Shown: positions 8,103-17,621, counted from the stretch's first letter. The stretch is 64,000 nucleotides of DNA from Hypericibacter sp963696655 (GCA_963696655.1 CAVOLB010000136.1:12927-76926); one strand, 5' to 3'. A program made the numbers and translations. Notes: generated by a model from the letters alone, not told the origin.

Positions 8103-8651
8103 ATGCCGATCATGCCGCCCTCAATCGACAGCTTCTTCAAATTCGATCCCGCCAACGACGAAGCGGCCAACGATCTGGGATTGGGGTCGCAGGCGCCGAT
8201 CGCGCCGGCCGAGGCGGCCGCCGAAACGCAACCGCTGTATCAGTTCGTCTATGTCAGCTCGTCGCGCGCCAATTGGAGCGAGGCCGAGCTCGATCGGCTG
8301 CTGACGCGTGCCCGCATCCATAACGGTGCGCGCGGCATCACCGGCATGCTGCTCTATGTCGGCGGCAACTTCATTCAGGCGCTGGAAGGTCCGGAAGCGG
8401 CGATCTCTTCCCTGATGGATCGCATCCGTGCCGACAAGCGCCATTGGCATGTGCAGCGCATTGTCGATCGCCGGGTCGGGACCCGCGATTTCGCAGACTG
8501 GTCGATGGGCTTCCGGCGCTGCCTGCCGGCGGATCTCGCGGCCGTGGGCGCGATCGATGTCGCCCGCGACGACGCCATCGCCAAGGCCCTGGTCGGCAGA
8601 GAGGGGCTGGCGGTAGGGCTTCTCAGCCGCTTCTGCGCCCAGAATCGTTAG
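8103..8651 (+). CDS. BLUF-domain blue-light photoreceptor
   Basis: A 182-residue protein with a polar N-terminal extension (1-44) and one BLUF domain (about 45-140), which binds FAD and senses blue light. The residues of the flavin switch are present by alignment with AppA: Tyr50 in YVSS, Asn74 in HNGARGITG, Gln92 in FIQALEGP, and Trp133/Met135 in WSMGF. No output domain is attached, so it would act through a partner protein, as short BLUF proteins do. It lies between the CYTH-CHAD gene and the convergent phosphatase gene with no operon partner, so the signalling target is unknown. Confidence 0.92.
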   Translation: MPIMPPSIDSFFKFDPANDEAANDLGLGSQAPIAPAEAAAETQPLYQFVYVSSSRANWSEAELDRLLTRARIHNGARGITGMLLYVGGNFIQALEGPEAAISSLMDRIRADKRHWHVQRIVDRRVGTRDFADWSMGFRRCLPADLAAVGAIDVARDDAIAKALVGREGLAVGLLSRFCAQNR

Positions 8652-8715
8652 GGATATCGCTGCGGATCTCGCGGCTCGGCAGGGCCGTTGAAAACGCCGG
8701 CCCCCTCGGCGACGC

Positions 8716-9267
8716 TCACACCAGGTCGCGCGGGACCACGAAATCGGTCAACCGGCCGATGCCAGGCAGAAGCTCTTCCCAGCGGTCGACATCGAACTGG
8801 TAGAGCGCCAGCCCGCCTGTCGGGAACTTGCCGCGCAATTTCTCCAGCCCCGCCGAATCGCCGTCGCCGAACAGACGCTCGGCCAGCTCCTGCAGTCCGG
8901 GATTGTGGCCCACGATCAGCACGGAATCGACATCGTCATCCACCTGGCGCAACCGGACCAGCAGCTCGTCCGCGTTCGCCAGATAGAGCTTGTCCTCATA
9001 GACGACCCGGGGCGGCTTGGGGAGCATCAGGCTGACCAGTTCCCAGGTTTCCCGGGTTCGGCGCGCGGAAGAGGCCAGCACCAGATCCGGCAGGATCGCA
9101 TGGTCGCGCAGATAGACCCCGATCGGCGGTGCCGCCCGGCGGCCCCGGGGTGCCAAGGGACGCTCATGGTCAGAGAGATCGTCCTCTTTCCAGCTCGACT
9201 TGGTATGTCTGAGGAGATAAAGCCGTTTCATCGTGCCTTGGCGGGAGCGCGGGGCAGGCTTGGCCAT
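8716..9267 (-). CDS. SixA-like histidine phosphatase family protein
   Basis: A 183-residue member of the RHG/RHT branch of the histidine phosphatase superfamily. The phosphohistidine loop is LYLLRHTKSSW (His21). The second conserved block ASSARRTRETWEL and the distal His in LIVGHNPGLQEL are also present. SixA enzymes dephosphorylate phosphohistidines on signalling proteins; the substrate here is unknown. The start at ATG 9267 is supported by AAGGAGAT ten bases upstream, although ATG 9231 (MKRLYLLRHT) is possible. It is divergent from ppk and shares the intergenic region holding a Pho box. Confidence 0.9.
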   Translation of the reverse strand: MAKPAPRSRQGTMKRLYLLRHTKSSWKEDDLSDHERPLAPRGRRAAPPIGVYLRDHAILPDLVLASSARRTRETWELVSLMLPKPPRVVYEDKLYLANADELLVRLRQVDDDVDSVLIVGHNPGLQELAERLFGDGDSAGLEKLRGKFPTGGLALYQFDVDRWEELLPGIGRLTDFVVPRDLV

Positions 9268-9321
9268 CGCGGTCTATCTCCTTGAATTTAGGCACTCTTT
9301 GTCGCGGCACAAGATGCCTCG

Positions 9322-9339
9322 TTGTCATGACATTTTCAT
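9322..9339 (+). promoter_or_regulatory. Pho box upstream of ppk
   Basis: Two 7-bp direct repeats, TTGTCAT (9322-9328) and TTTTCAT (9333-9339), are separated by 4 bp. This matches the PhoB half-site pattern CTGTCAT-N4-CTGTCAT at 12 of 14 positions. It lies about 99 bp before the ppk GTG start and 55 bp before the divergent SixA-like gene. It predicts induction of ppk-ppx under phosphate starvation. Confidence 0.72.
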
Positions 9340-9437
9340 GAAGCCCGGTTAAGATTGCGATTGATCGCCGGATTCCCCTCGCCGCCGTGCGAGGGTGGCT
9401 GTCCGGCCGTCACTTTTCCAAGCAGGGCGTACCCCCC

Positions 9438-11579
9438 GTGGACGATTCTCAACTGACCGAACGCGCCGTTGCCAACGTCGCCAGCGAGGCGCGTTTCATC
9501 AATCGCGAGCTCTCCTGGCTCGCCTTCAATGAGCGCGTGCTCGAGGAGGCCCAGAACCAGCGCCACCCGCTGCTGGAGCGGCTGCGGTTCCTCTCGATCT
9601 CGGCGAACAATCTGGACGAGTTCTACATGGTCCGGGTGGCGGGCCTCAAAGGGCAGGTCGCCGCCGGCGTCTCGACGCCCAGCCAGGACGGGCTGACGCC
9701 GGCCCAGCAGCTGGTCGCGATCAATCAGCAATCGAGCGAGTTGATGCACAACCAGCAGGCCTGCTGGCGCAGCCTGCGCCAGGCCTTGCGCCAGGCCGGG
9801 ATCGCGGTGATCGACGCGGCGGAGCTGACGGCCGACGAGAAACAGTGGCTCGACGCCTATTTCCTCGACCAGATCTTCCCGGTCCTGACGCCGATGGCGA
9901 TCGATCCGGCCCATCCGTTCCCCTTCATCCCGAACCTGGGATTCGCGCTGGTGCTGGATCTCGAGGGCATGGCCCCGACCGGCAATTCCCTGCGCGCACT
10001 CCTGCCGCTCCCCTCGCAATTGCCGCGCTTCGTGCGGCTGCCCGGCGCCAATATCCGCTTCCTCCCCCTCGAAGAGCTGGTCGGCCTCTATCTCGACCGG
10101 CTTTTCCCCGGCTTCAAAGTCGCCGGCCTCGGCTATTTCCGCATGATCCGCGACAGCGAGATGGAGATCGAGGAAGAGGCGGAGGATCTGGTCCGCCTGT
10201 TCGAAAGCGCGCTCAAGCGCCGCCGGCGCGGCAACGTCATCCGGCTCAAGGTCAACGCGGCGATGCCGGAGGATCTGCGCGCCTTCGTGATCGACGAGCT
10301 GGGCGTGTCGCCCGGCGACGTGTTCGTGCTGGACGGCATCCTGGGCCTGGCCTCCAGCTCGAAACTGATCGTGGACGACCGGCCCGACCTGAAATTCCCG
10401 CCCTACAACGCGCGCTTTCCCGAGCGCATCCGCGAGATGGGCGGCGACTGCTTCGCCGCGATCCGGCAGAAGGACATCATCGTTCACCACCCGTTCGAGA
10501 GTTTCGATGTGGTGGTGCAGTTCTTGCGCCAGGCGGCGCGCGACCCCAACGTCGTCGCGATCAAGCAGACGCTCTACCGCACCTCGGACGATTCGCCGAT
10601 CGTCAAGGCGCTGATCGAGGCCGCCGAGGCCGGCAAGTCGGTGACGGCGCTGGTGGAGCTCAAGGCGCGCTTCGACGAGGAAGCGAATATCCGCTGGGCG
10701 CGCGATCTGGAGCGGGCGGGCGTGCAGGTGGTGTTCGGCTTCATGCAGCTCAAGACGCACGCCAAGATCTCGATGGTGATCCGGCGCGAGGGCACGAGCC
10801 TGCGCGGCTATGTGCATTTCGGCACCGGCAATTATCACCCGATCACCGCGAAGGTCTACACCGACCTCAGCTTCTTCACCTGCGATCCCGCACTCTGCCA
10901 TGATGCGGCGCGGACCTTCAACTACATGACCGGCTATGCCAAGCCCGAGAAGCTGGAGAAGATCGCGATCGCACCGATTTCGCTGCGCTCGACCCTGATG
11001 CACCTGATCGAGGAAGAGATCGAGCATGTGAAGGCCGGCCGGCCCGGCGGCATCTGGGCCAAGATGAACGCGCTGGTCGATCCCGGCCTGATCGATGCGC
11101 TCTGCCGCGCCTCGCAGGCGGGGGTTCAGATCCGCCTGGTGGTGCGCGGCATCTGCTGTCTTCGGCCCGGCGTGCCCGGCCTTTCCGAGAACATCCAGGT
11201 CAAGAGCATCATCGGCCGCTTCCTCGAGCATTCGCGCATCATGTGCTTCGGCAACGGCGTGCGGCTGCCCTCGCGCAGCGCCAAGGTGTTCCTGTCGTCG
11301 GCGGACTGGATGCCGCGCAACCTCGATTGGCGCCTCGAAGCGCTGGTGCCGATCGAGAATCCGACCGTGCATCAGCAGGTGCTCGACCAGATCATGGTCG
11401 CCAACCTGAAGGACGAGGCGCAAAGCTGGATTCTCGGCGCCGACGGACGTTATAGTCGGGTTCCGGCGGGGCCTGATGCGTTCAGCGCTCACACCTATTT
11501 CATGACCAACCCGAGCTTGTCCGGTCGTGGCAGTGCGATGAAACGCAAGGCCCCGGCTCTCGAGCTCAAAAAGGCGTGA
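9438..11579 (+). CDS. ppk: Polyphosphate kinase 1
   Basis: Reversibly polymerises the terminal phosphate of ATP into polyphosphate. With GTG at 9438 the product is 713 residues, typical for PPK1. The N-terminal domain starts RFINRELSWLAFNERVLEEA. The catalytic head includes the segment LKTHAKISMVIRR, which carries the conserved histidine region, and HFGTGNYHP. The frame stays open upstream to 9387, but that extension is not conserved-looking. The stop overlaps the ppx start (GTGA), so the two enzymes that make and degrade polyphosphate are translationally coupled. A Pho box lies upstream. Confidence 0.97.
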   Translation: MDDSQLTERAVANVASEARFINRELSWLAFNERVLEEAQNQRHPLLERLRFLSISANNLDEFYMVRVAGLKGQVAAGVSTPSQDGLTPAQQLVAINQQSSELMHNQQACWRSLRQALRQAGIAVIDAAELTADEKQWLDAYFLDQIFPVLTPMAIDPAHPFPFIPNLGFALVLDLEGMAPTGNSLRALLPLPSQLPRFVRLPGANIRFLPLEELVGLYLDRLFPGFKVAGLGYFRMIRDSEMEIEEEAEDLVRLFESALKRRRRGNVIRLKVNAAMPEDLRAFVIDELGVSPGDVFVLDGILGLASSSKLIVDDRPDLKFPPYNARFPERIREMGGDCFAAIRQKDIIVHHPFESFDVVVQFLRQAARDPNVVAIKQTLYRTSDDSPIVKALIEAAEAGKSVTALVELKARFDEEANIRWARDLERAGVQVVFGFMQLKTHAKISMVIRREGTSLRGYVHFGTGNYHPITAKVYTDLSFFTCDPALCHDAARTFNYMTGYAKPEKLEKIAIAPISLRSTLMHLIEEEIEHVKAGRPGGIWAKMNALVDPGLIDALCRASQAGVQIRLVVRGICCLRPGVPGLSENIQVKSIIGRFLEHSRIMCFGNGVRLPSRSAKVFLSSADWMPRNLDWRLEALVPIENPTVHQQVLDQIMVANLKDEAQSWILGADGRYSRVPAGPDAFSAHTYFMTNPSLSGRGSAMKRKAPALELKKA

Positions 11580-13099
11580 CGAGCGGCATGGCGGAAAGCG
11601 GAGCGGGGAAATCGCGGTCACCACGAATCGGCGTGGTCGATATCGGTTCCAACTCCATCCGTCTGGTGGTCTTCGACCGCCTGAGCCGAGCTCCCTGGCC
11701 GCTGTTCAACGAGAAGGTCCTGTGCGGGCTGGGCCGCGGCCTCGAGGCCTCGGGCGAGCTCAACAAGAACGGCGTCCAGATGGCGATCTCCAATCTGGAG
11801 CGCTTCGTGCGGCTGGCCGAAGGCATGGATGTCGGCAACCTCGACATGGTGGCGACGGCAGCCGTGCGCGACGCCGACAACGGCGCGGCCTTCGTGCAGG
11901 AGGCGGAGCGCCGCTGCCAGCGCAAGATCCGCATCATCTCCGGCGAGGAGGAGGCCCGGCTCTCGGCCCTGGGCGTGGCGTCCGGGATGCCGGAAACCTC
12001 CGGCATCATGGGCGATCTCGGCGGCGGCAGCCTCGAGCTGGTGCGCCTGACCCGCGGCGAGCCCGGCCGGCATGTCACCTTGCCGATCGGCCCCTTGCGG
12101 CTCATGGACATCGCCGACGGCGATCGCGACAAGGCGCGCAAGGCCGTCGACCAGCATCTGGAAAAGCTCGACTGGCTCGAGGAATCCAAGGGCGGCGATT
12201 TTTATCCCGTCGGTGGCGCCTGGCGGACGCTCGCGCGCATTCATATGGAGCAGGTCCATTACCCGCTCCATGTGATCCACGCCTACACCATCAGCCGGCG
12301 CGCGGCCGAGGAACTGGCGCGCGTCATCAGCCGGCTCGGCCGCCGTTCGCTCGCCAGCATCCGCGGCGTGCCGCGCCGGCGTCTGGACAGCCTGCCGCTC
12401 GCGGCCCTGGTGCTGGAGCGGGTGCTGCGCCTGGCGCGGCCCGAGCGGGTGAATTTCTCGGCCTATGGCCTGCGCGAGGGCTTGATCTTCGATCGGCTCT
12501 CGCCGGCCGAGCAGCGCAAGGACCCGCTGTTCGAGGCCGCCCGCGATCTGGCCCTGCTGGAGGGACGCTTCGGGTCGCAGGGTGCGCGGCTCAAGACCTG
12601 GCTGACGCCGTTGTTCGAGACCAAGGAATCGCCAGCCGCCGCCCGGTTGCGGCTCGCGGTCTGCGAGATCTCCGACATCGCCTGGCGCGAGCATCCCGAC
12701 TACCGCGCCGAGCAGGCCTTCATGCGGATACTGCGCCTGCCGATCGGGGGCCTCGATCATCATGAGCGCGTCTTCGCCGCGATTGCCATCGCCCAGCGCT
12801 ATGGATTCGAGGGCGAGCTCCCGGCCATGGAATCGATGCTGCGCCTGCTGAGCGACCAGGACCGTCGCGACGCGGAGCTGCTGGGGCTGGGCCTGCGCCT
12901 GGCCTATTCGCTCGCGGCTGCGCCGGCCTTGCTGGACAGGACCGCGCTGGTGCGCTCAGGGTCGCGCCTGACGCTCAATCTGCCCAAGGGCGAGGAAGCG
13001 ATGTTCGGCGAAGCGGTGCAGCGCCGCCTCGAAGCGCTCGGCCGCGCGCTCGATCTCCCGATCGGCACCGCGACCCTGACGAACAGAAGGGCGGGATGA
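11576..13099 (+). CDS. ppx: Exopolyphosphatase / guanosine pentaphosphatase family
   Basis: Removes terminal phosphates from polyphosphate (and possibly pppGpp). The 507-residue protein has the ASKHA-fold phosphate loops GVVDIGSNSIRLVVFD and IMGDLGGGSLELV. The catalytic-glutamate region is in the block SGEEEARLSALGVASG. A C-terminal helical HD-like domain follows from about residue 310. The GTG at 11576 overlaps the ppk stop by 4 nt; ATG 11588 (MAESGAGK) is an alternative start. The gene ends just before a hairpin repeat at 13109 that probably terminates the operon. Confidence 0.95.
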   Translation: MTSGMAESGAGKSRSPRIGVVDIGSNSIRLVVFDRLSRAPWPLFNEKVLCGLGRGLEASGELNKNGVQMAISNLERFVRLAEGMDVGNLDMVATAAVRDADNGAAFVQEAERRCQRKIRIISGEEEARLSALGVASGMPETSGIMGDLGGGSLELVRLTRGEPGRHVTLPIGPLRLMDIADGDRDKARKAVDQHLEKLDWLEESKGGDFYPVGGAWRTLARIHMEQVHYPLHVIHAYTISRRAAEELARVISRLGRRSLASIRGVPRRRLDSLPLAALVLERVLRLARPERVNFSAYGLREGLIFDRLSPAEQRKDPLFEAARDLALLEGRFGSQGARLKTWLTPLFETKESPAAARLRLAVCEISDIAWREHPDYRAEQAFMRILRLPIGGLDHHERVFAAIAIAQRYGFEGELPAMESMLRLLSDQDRRDAELLGLGLRLAYSLAAAPALLDRTALVRSGSRLTLNLPKGEEAMFGEAVQRRLEALGRALDLPIGTATLTNRRAG

Positions 13100-13108
13100 T
13101 TTTTTATC

Positions 13109-13204
13109 TCCTCCCCCGCTTGCGGGGGAGGATTAAGGAGGGGGCTGCTCGGTCTATCGAGTTTTCCCCCTCCCTGACCCTCCCCCGAAAGACGGGGGAG
13201 GGGA
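13109..13204. repeat. Paired G/C-rich hairpin repeat, copy 1
   Basis: Two inverted hairpin units flank a ~25-bp spacer: CTCCCCCGCTTGCGGGGGAG followed by GATTAAGGAGGGGG, then the inverse unit ending near 13204. It lies between convergent ppx and M23 peptidase genes. The same architecture recurs at about 19.3, 21.4, 22.9, 38.7, 42.9 and 51.8 kb. Confidence 0.85.
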
Positions 13205-13219
13205 CAATGATACCAGCGC

Positions 13220-14278
13220 CTACTGCACCTCGACCGTGCGCGCCATTGCGGCGACGATCTTGTCGTTGCCGCTGTCGCCCCGCAGCAGCTGGAACTCGGC
13301 ACGGTAGGTGCCGGGCGCGAAGCCGCCGGCCGGCGCCCTGACGCCGATATAGCGGAACATCAGTATCTTTCCCTTCTCGGCCTTCTGATCGAAATTCGCG
13401 ATTACCTTGCCGTCGGGACCCGTGATGCGCAGGACCTGGCGGTCGCCCGCCTCCATGCCGAAATAATTCGCCCAGAAGAACAGCGTCGGCGCGGTCTTGG
13501 GAAACTGCGCCTGCTCGTAGGTGCCGTTGCTGGCGGATTCCGCGTCCGGCTTGTTGGTCGAGAAGCCTGCGATCAGCGGCCCCGTCGGCGTATAGGCCAT
13601 TGCCGTCAGGGTCTGCGGGTTCCACAAGGCATGCGAGGTGTCGCCGCAGGTCAGGGGATCGGTGATCGCGGTGCCGGTGAACGGATCGATCGCCGTCTTG
13701 TTGTGCATGATCATGAAATGCACATGCGGGAACTCGGTGAGGCCCGAGAGACCGATCAGCCCGACCTGCTGACCGGCCACGACATGATCGCCTTCCTTCA
13801 CCGTGAGGCTGCCTTTCATCATATGGCCGTAGAAGCTGCGCCAGCCATTGCCGTGATCGATCACCACGACATTGCCCAGCCCATATTCGTCGACCACCTC
13901 GGCGCCGACCTCGCGCACATTGATGTCCTCGATGCCGTCGCGGATGCGCCAGACGACGCCTGGCGCCGCCGCCAGCACCTTCACGCCGCGCCGCATATCC
14001 ACATAGCTCGGGATGCGGATGTCGATGCCGGTATGCTTGTCGTTGACCAGGTCGCCGCACATGAAGTCCTTGGCGCCGGGACCGGGATCATGGTCGAAAT
14101 ATTTCTGCACCGAGCAGTCGAGATTGATGTGGCAATCGACCGGGAAAGCGAGACTTGGCGCGCCTTCCGGCGGATCGGCCAGGACCGGCGCCGTCGAGAG
14201 CGCCAGAAGGGCGCCCAGCGCGAGGAAAAGCGGACGAAGCGAAGTCATTCGGGGCAGCAGGGAGAGGTTGTCGCGCAT
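13220..14278 (-). CDS. M23 (LytM) family metallopeptidase
   Basis: A 352-residue exported protein. The signal peptide (about residues 1-33, ending TAPVLA) points to the periplasm, and the rest carries a LytM domain. Zinc-ligand motifs are HTGIDIR (H-x3-D) and the HVHF pair, with the intermediate GNVVVIDHGNGW and GLIGLSGLTEFPHVH segments of active LytM enzymes. A beta-rich C-terminal domain of about 120 residues follows the peptidase. Likely a peptidoglycan endopeptidase. The start may be ATG 14278 (MRDNLSLL) or ATG 14248 (MTSLRPLF); both keep the signal peptide. It is followed by the repeat at 13109-13204. Confidence 0.88.
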   Translation of the reverse strand: MRDNLSLLPRMTSLRPLFLALGALLALSTAPVLADPPEGAPSLAFPVDCHINLDCSVQKYFDHDPGPGAKDFMCGDLVNDKHTGIDIRIPSYVDMRRGVKVLAAAPGVVWRIRDGIEDINVREVGAEVVDEYGLGNVVVIDHGNGWRSFYGHMMKGSLTVKEGDHVVAGQQVGLIGLSGLTEFPHVHFMIMHNKTAIDPFTGTAITDPLTCGDTSHALWNPQTLTAMAYTPTGPLIAGFSTNKPDAESASNGTYEQAQFPKTAPTLFFWANYFGMEAGDRQVLRITGPDGKVIANFDQKAEKGKILMFRYIGVRAPAGGFAPGTYRAEFQLLRGDSGNDKIVAAMARTVEVQ

Positions 14279-14334
14279 CGGAAATCTTCCTGGAATACCG
14301 GCTGGCTGATCGGGGACGGGACGGGGGCCCTCCG

Positions 14335-15498
14335 TTATTGGGCCGCCTGCGGCAGGGACACGATCTTGACCTCCTTGCCGGAGGCCGTCAGCGCCAGTCT
14401 GCCATGCTTGAGCGCCAGGGCATCGCCGCCGAACAGCTCGCGCCGCCAGCCCGCCATGGCGGGAACCGGTGCATTGTCGTCGGCCGCGATCCGTTCCAGC
14501 TCGCTGGCTGAGGCCACCAGCTTCTGGGCGACCTGGTGGGTCTCGCAGCGCATCTTCAACAGCACCCGGAGCAGATCGACCAGAGGCCCGACGCCGGGCG
14601 GCGTATCGATGCGGGGCGGGGGCGTGGGCAGCTCGTCCTCCGGCAGCTCCAGGGCCCGCTTGACCGCCGCCAGCAGGGCCTGCCCCTGGCGGCTCTCGGC
14701 GAAGCCCTTGGAAAGGCCCCGGCAGCGCCCCAGCTCCTCGGGCGTGATCGGCGCATGGGCCGCGATTTCGGTCAGGGTCTCGTCCTTGGCGATCCGGCTG
14801 CGGGGCTGGTCGCGGCGCTGCGCCTCTTCCTCGCGCCAGGCGGCCACCTCGCGCAGCAGGGCCAGGAAACGCGGCTTGTCGCTGCGCGGCTTCAGCCGGT
14901 GCCAAGCCTCGTTCGGGACCAGACGATAAGTGTCGGGATCGGTCAGGATCGCCATCTCCTCGGCGACCCAGCTCGTGCGCCCGGTCTTCTCCATCCGCCG
15001 CGCCAATTTCTCATAGGCCAGGCGCAGATGGGTGACGTCGCTGAGGGCGTAGTGGAGCTGGCGCTCGGTCAAAGGCCGGTGCGACCAGTCGGTGAAACGC
15101 GAGGATTTGTCGATCCGGGCCCCGGCCAGCTTGCCGGCCAGGTTCTCGTAGGAAACCGCGTCGCCGAAGCCGCAGACCATGGCGGCCACCTGGGTGTCGA
15201 CGATCGGCGTCGGAATCTGCCCCGTCAGATGGAAGAAGATCTCCACATCCTGCCGAGCGGCGTGAAACACCTTCAGGACCGCTGGGTCCGCCATCAGCCT
15301 GAACAGCGGCGCCAGGTCGATGCCGGGCGCCAGGGTGTCGATCACGGCCGCATCTTCCGGGCCGGCGATCTGGACCAGGCACAGGACCGGCCAATAGGTC
15401 CGGTCGCGCATGAATTCAGTGTCGACTGTGATGTAGCCGGCGCCGTGATGGCGTTCGGTGAAGGCGGCGAGGGCGGCGGTGTCGGCAATGAGCTCCAT
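14335..15498 (-). CDS. rnd: Ribonuclease D
   Basis: 3-prime to 5-prime exoribonuclease for tRNA and structured-RNA maturation. The 387-residue protein has the DEDDy motifs: Exo I in TVDTEFMRD, Exo II around FHAARQDVEIF, and Exo III in HYALSDVTHL with Tyr and Asp. An HRDC-type helical region follows (about 210-300). ATG 15498 reads MELIADTAALAAF. It is divergent from aspS with 210 bp between them. The frame stays open far upstream through the antisense of aspS, which is a GC-rich artefact. Confidence 0.95.
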   Translation of the reverse strand: MELIADTAALAAFTERHHGAGYITVDTEFMRDRTYWPVLCLVQIAGPEDAAVIDTLAPGIDLAPLFRLMADPAVLKVFHAARQDVEIFFHLTGQIPTPIVDTQVAAMVCGFGDAVSYENLAGKLAGARIDKSSRFTDWSHRPLTERQLHYALSDVTHLRLAYEKLARRMEKTGRTSWVAEEMAILTDPDTYRLVPNEAWHRLKPRSDKPRFLALLREVAAWREEEAQRRDQPRSRIAKDETLTEIAAHAPITPEELGRCRGLSKGFAESRQGQALLAAVKRALELPEDELPTPPPRIDTPPGVGPLVDLLRVLLKMRCETHQVAQKLVASASELERIAADDNAPVPAMAGWRRELFGGDALALKHGRLALTASGKEVKIVSLPQAAQ

Positions 15499-15708
15499 TG
15501 AAGCCGTGCTATACACGGATTCTGCCCGGCGAGAAAGCCATGGACCGCCCCCAACCTCCGGAAAAGCCAGCGAATCGCCGGCTTCCGGGGCCCGGGTTCC
15601 GAAGCCGCCAGCCGGGGCCGGGCGCTTGACAATCCGGCGGCTTCCGTGCCTCTTGCGCCCGCCTCGACCGCCCGTTTTCCGCCCTTCAGGGGAGCCCAGA
15701 GACCTGCC

Positions 15709-17487
15709 ATGCATGCCTACCGGACCCATAATTGCGGCGCGCTGCGCCTCGCCGACGCCGGCCAGGAAGTCCGACTTTCCGGGTGGGTGCACCGCAAACG
15801 CGACCATGGCAACCTGCTGTTCCTGGACCTCCGGGACCATTACGGAATCACCCAGTGCGTGGTCGATACCTCGAGCCCGATCTTCAAGGCGATCGAGGGC
15901 GCCCGGACCGAGTTCGTGGTCCGGATCGACGGCAAGGTGGTGAAGCGCAGCCCCGAGACCGTCAACAGCAAGCTGCCGACCGGAGAGATCGAGGTTCAGG
16001 TCAAGGCGTTCGAGCTGCTCTCGACGGCCGAGATGCTGCCGCTCCAGGTCAACAGCGACGAGGATGCGGGCGAGGAGATCCGGCTGCGTTACCGGTTTCT
16101 GGATCTGCGCCGCGAGCGCGTCCATCAGAACATCCTGCTGCGCTCGCGCGTGATCTCGTCGATCCGCCGGCGCATGATCGACCAGGGCTTCACCGAGTTC
16201 CAGACCCCGATCCTGACCTCGTCGAGCCCCGAAGGCGCCCGCGACTTCCTGGTGCCGAGCCGCATGCATCCGGGCAAATTCTACGCCCTGCCGCAGGCGC
16301 CCCAGCAGTTCAAGCAGCTGCTGATGATCGCCGGCTTCGACCGCTATTTCCAGATCGCGCCCTGCTTCCGCGACGAGGACAGCCGCGCCGACCGCAGCCC
16401 GGGCGAGTTCTACCAGCTCGATTTCGAGATGTCCTTCGTGACCCAGGAGGACGTGTTCGCGGCGATCGAGCCGGTGCTTCATGGCGTGTTCGAGGAGTTC
16501 GCCAGCGGCCGGAAGGTGAGCGGGCGTCCGTTCCCGCGCATCGCCTTCGACGAATCGATGCTGAAATACGGCTCCGACAAGCCCGATCTCAGGAACCCGA
16601 TCGTCATCGCCGACGTGACCGAGGCCTTCCGCGATTCGGGTTTCGGGATCTTCGCCAAGGGCGTGGCGTCGGGCTCGATCGTGCGCGCGATCCCGGCACC
16701 CGGTGCCGCCGACAAGCCGCGCAGCTTCTTCGACAAGCTCAATGAATGGGCGCGCGAGCAGGGGGCGGGCGGGCTCGGCTATATCGTCTATGCCGCCGAG
16801 GGCGCCAAGGGTCCGATCGCGAAGAACCTCGACGAGGCCCGCGTGGCCAAGATCAAGGCTGCGACCGGGGCCAAGGACGGCGATGCCGTCTTTTTCGTCT
16901 GCGACAAGAAGCAGACCGCCGAGAAATTCGCCGGCACGGTGCGCACCAAGCTCGGCGACGAGCTGGCGCTGATCGACAAGAACCGCTTCGAGTTCTGCTG
17001 GATCGTCGATTTCCCGATGTATGAGCGCAACGAGGAGACGGGCCAGATCGAGTTCAGCCACAATCCCTTCTCGATGCCGCAGGGCGGCCTGGAGGCCCTC
17101 GCCAGCAAGGATCCGCTCGAGATCAAGGCGTTCCAGTACGACATCGTCTGCAACGGCGTCGAGCTCAGCTCGGGCGCGATCCGGAATCATCTGCCCGACA
17201 TCATGTACAAGGCTTTCGCGATCGCGGGCTACGGCGCGGACGAGGTCGAGAGGCGCTTCGGCGGCATGCTGAACGCACTCAAATTCGGCGCCCCGCCCCA
17301 TGGCGGCTCCGCTCCCGGCATCGATCGCATCGTCATGCTCCTGGCCGACGAGCGGAACATCCGCGAGATCATTGCGTTCCCCCTCAATCAGAAGGCCGAA
17401 GATCTCCTGATGCAGGCCCCGGCCGAAGTGCCCGAGGCCCGCCTGAAGGAGCTGCATATCCGCCTGGCGCTGCCGCTGAAGAAGTAG
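15709..17487 (+). CDS. aspS: Aspartyl-tRNA synthetase (bacterial type)
   Basis: Charges tRNA-Asp, and possibly tRNA-Asn if non-discriminating. The 592-residue length and the GAD insertion domain (about 290-420) mark the bacterial type. Seen are the anticodon-binding OB fold (RLSGWVHRKRDHGNLLFLDL), class II motif 2 around PCFRDEDSRADRSPGEFYQ, and motif 3 in GSAPGIDRIVMLL. GatC and GatA lie at the far end of the window. If this AspRS is non-discriminating, GatCAB could amidate Asp-tRNA-Asn; this is inference. ATG 15709 has a CAGGGGAG ribosome site. Confidence 0.97.
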   Translation: MHAYRTHNCGALRLADAGQEVRLSGWVHRKRDHGNLLFLDLRDHYGITQCVVDTSSPIFKAIEGARTEFVVRIDGKVVKRSPETVNSKLPTGEIEVQVKAFELLSTAEMLPLQVNSDEDAGEEIRLRYRFLDLRRERVHQNILLRSRVISSIRRRMIDQGFTEFQTPILTSSSPEGARDFLVPSRMHPGKFYALPQAPQQFKQLLMIAGFDRYFQIAPCFRDEDSRADRSPGEFYQLDFEMSFVTQEDVFAAIEPVLHGVFEEFASGRKVSGRPFPRIAFDESMLKYGSDKPDLRNPIVIADVTEAFRDSGFGIFAKGVASGSIVRAIPAPGAADKPRSFFDKLNEWAREQGAGGLGYIVYAAEGAKGPIAKNLDEARVAKIKAATGAKDGDAVFFVCDKKQTAEKFAGTVRTKLGDELALIDKNRFEFCWIVDFPMYERNEETGQIEFSHNPFSMPQGGLEALASKDPLEIKAFQYDIVCNGVELSSGAIRNHLPDIMYKAFAIAGYGADEVERRFGGMLNALKFGAPPHGGSAPGIDRIVMLLADERNIREIIAFPLNQKAEDLLMQAPAEVPEARLKELHIRLALPLKK

Positions 17488-17621
17488 GGCGCCGACCGAG
17501 TCTCGGACCCCGCGTCGTTGAAAAAGCTGGATATGCCGGGTGCCGGAGGGGGCCCGTTGGACAGCGCCGTCCACCCTGTTAAAGTCGCCGCCGGCCAGAT
17601 GCCGCGACGAGGGAGCCATCC

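Noticed and set aside
9336..11624. A 762-codon frame antisense to ppk
   Set aside because: The plus-strand reading is an unmistakable PPK1; the antisense protein has no recognisable fold and unusual composition.
14335..17619. A very long open frame running through rnd and antisense to all of aspS
   Set aside because: aspS on the other strand has full motifs. The extension is a GC-rich artefact; rnd starts at 15498.
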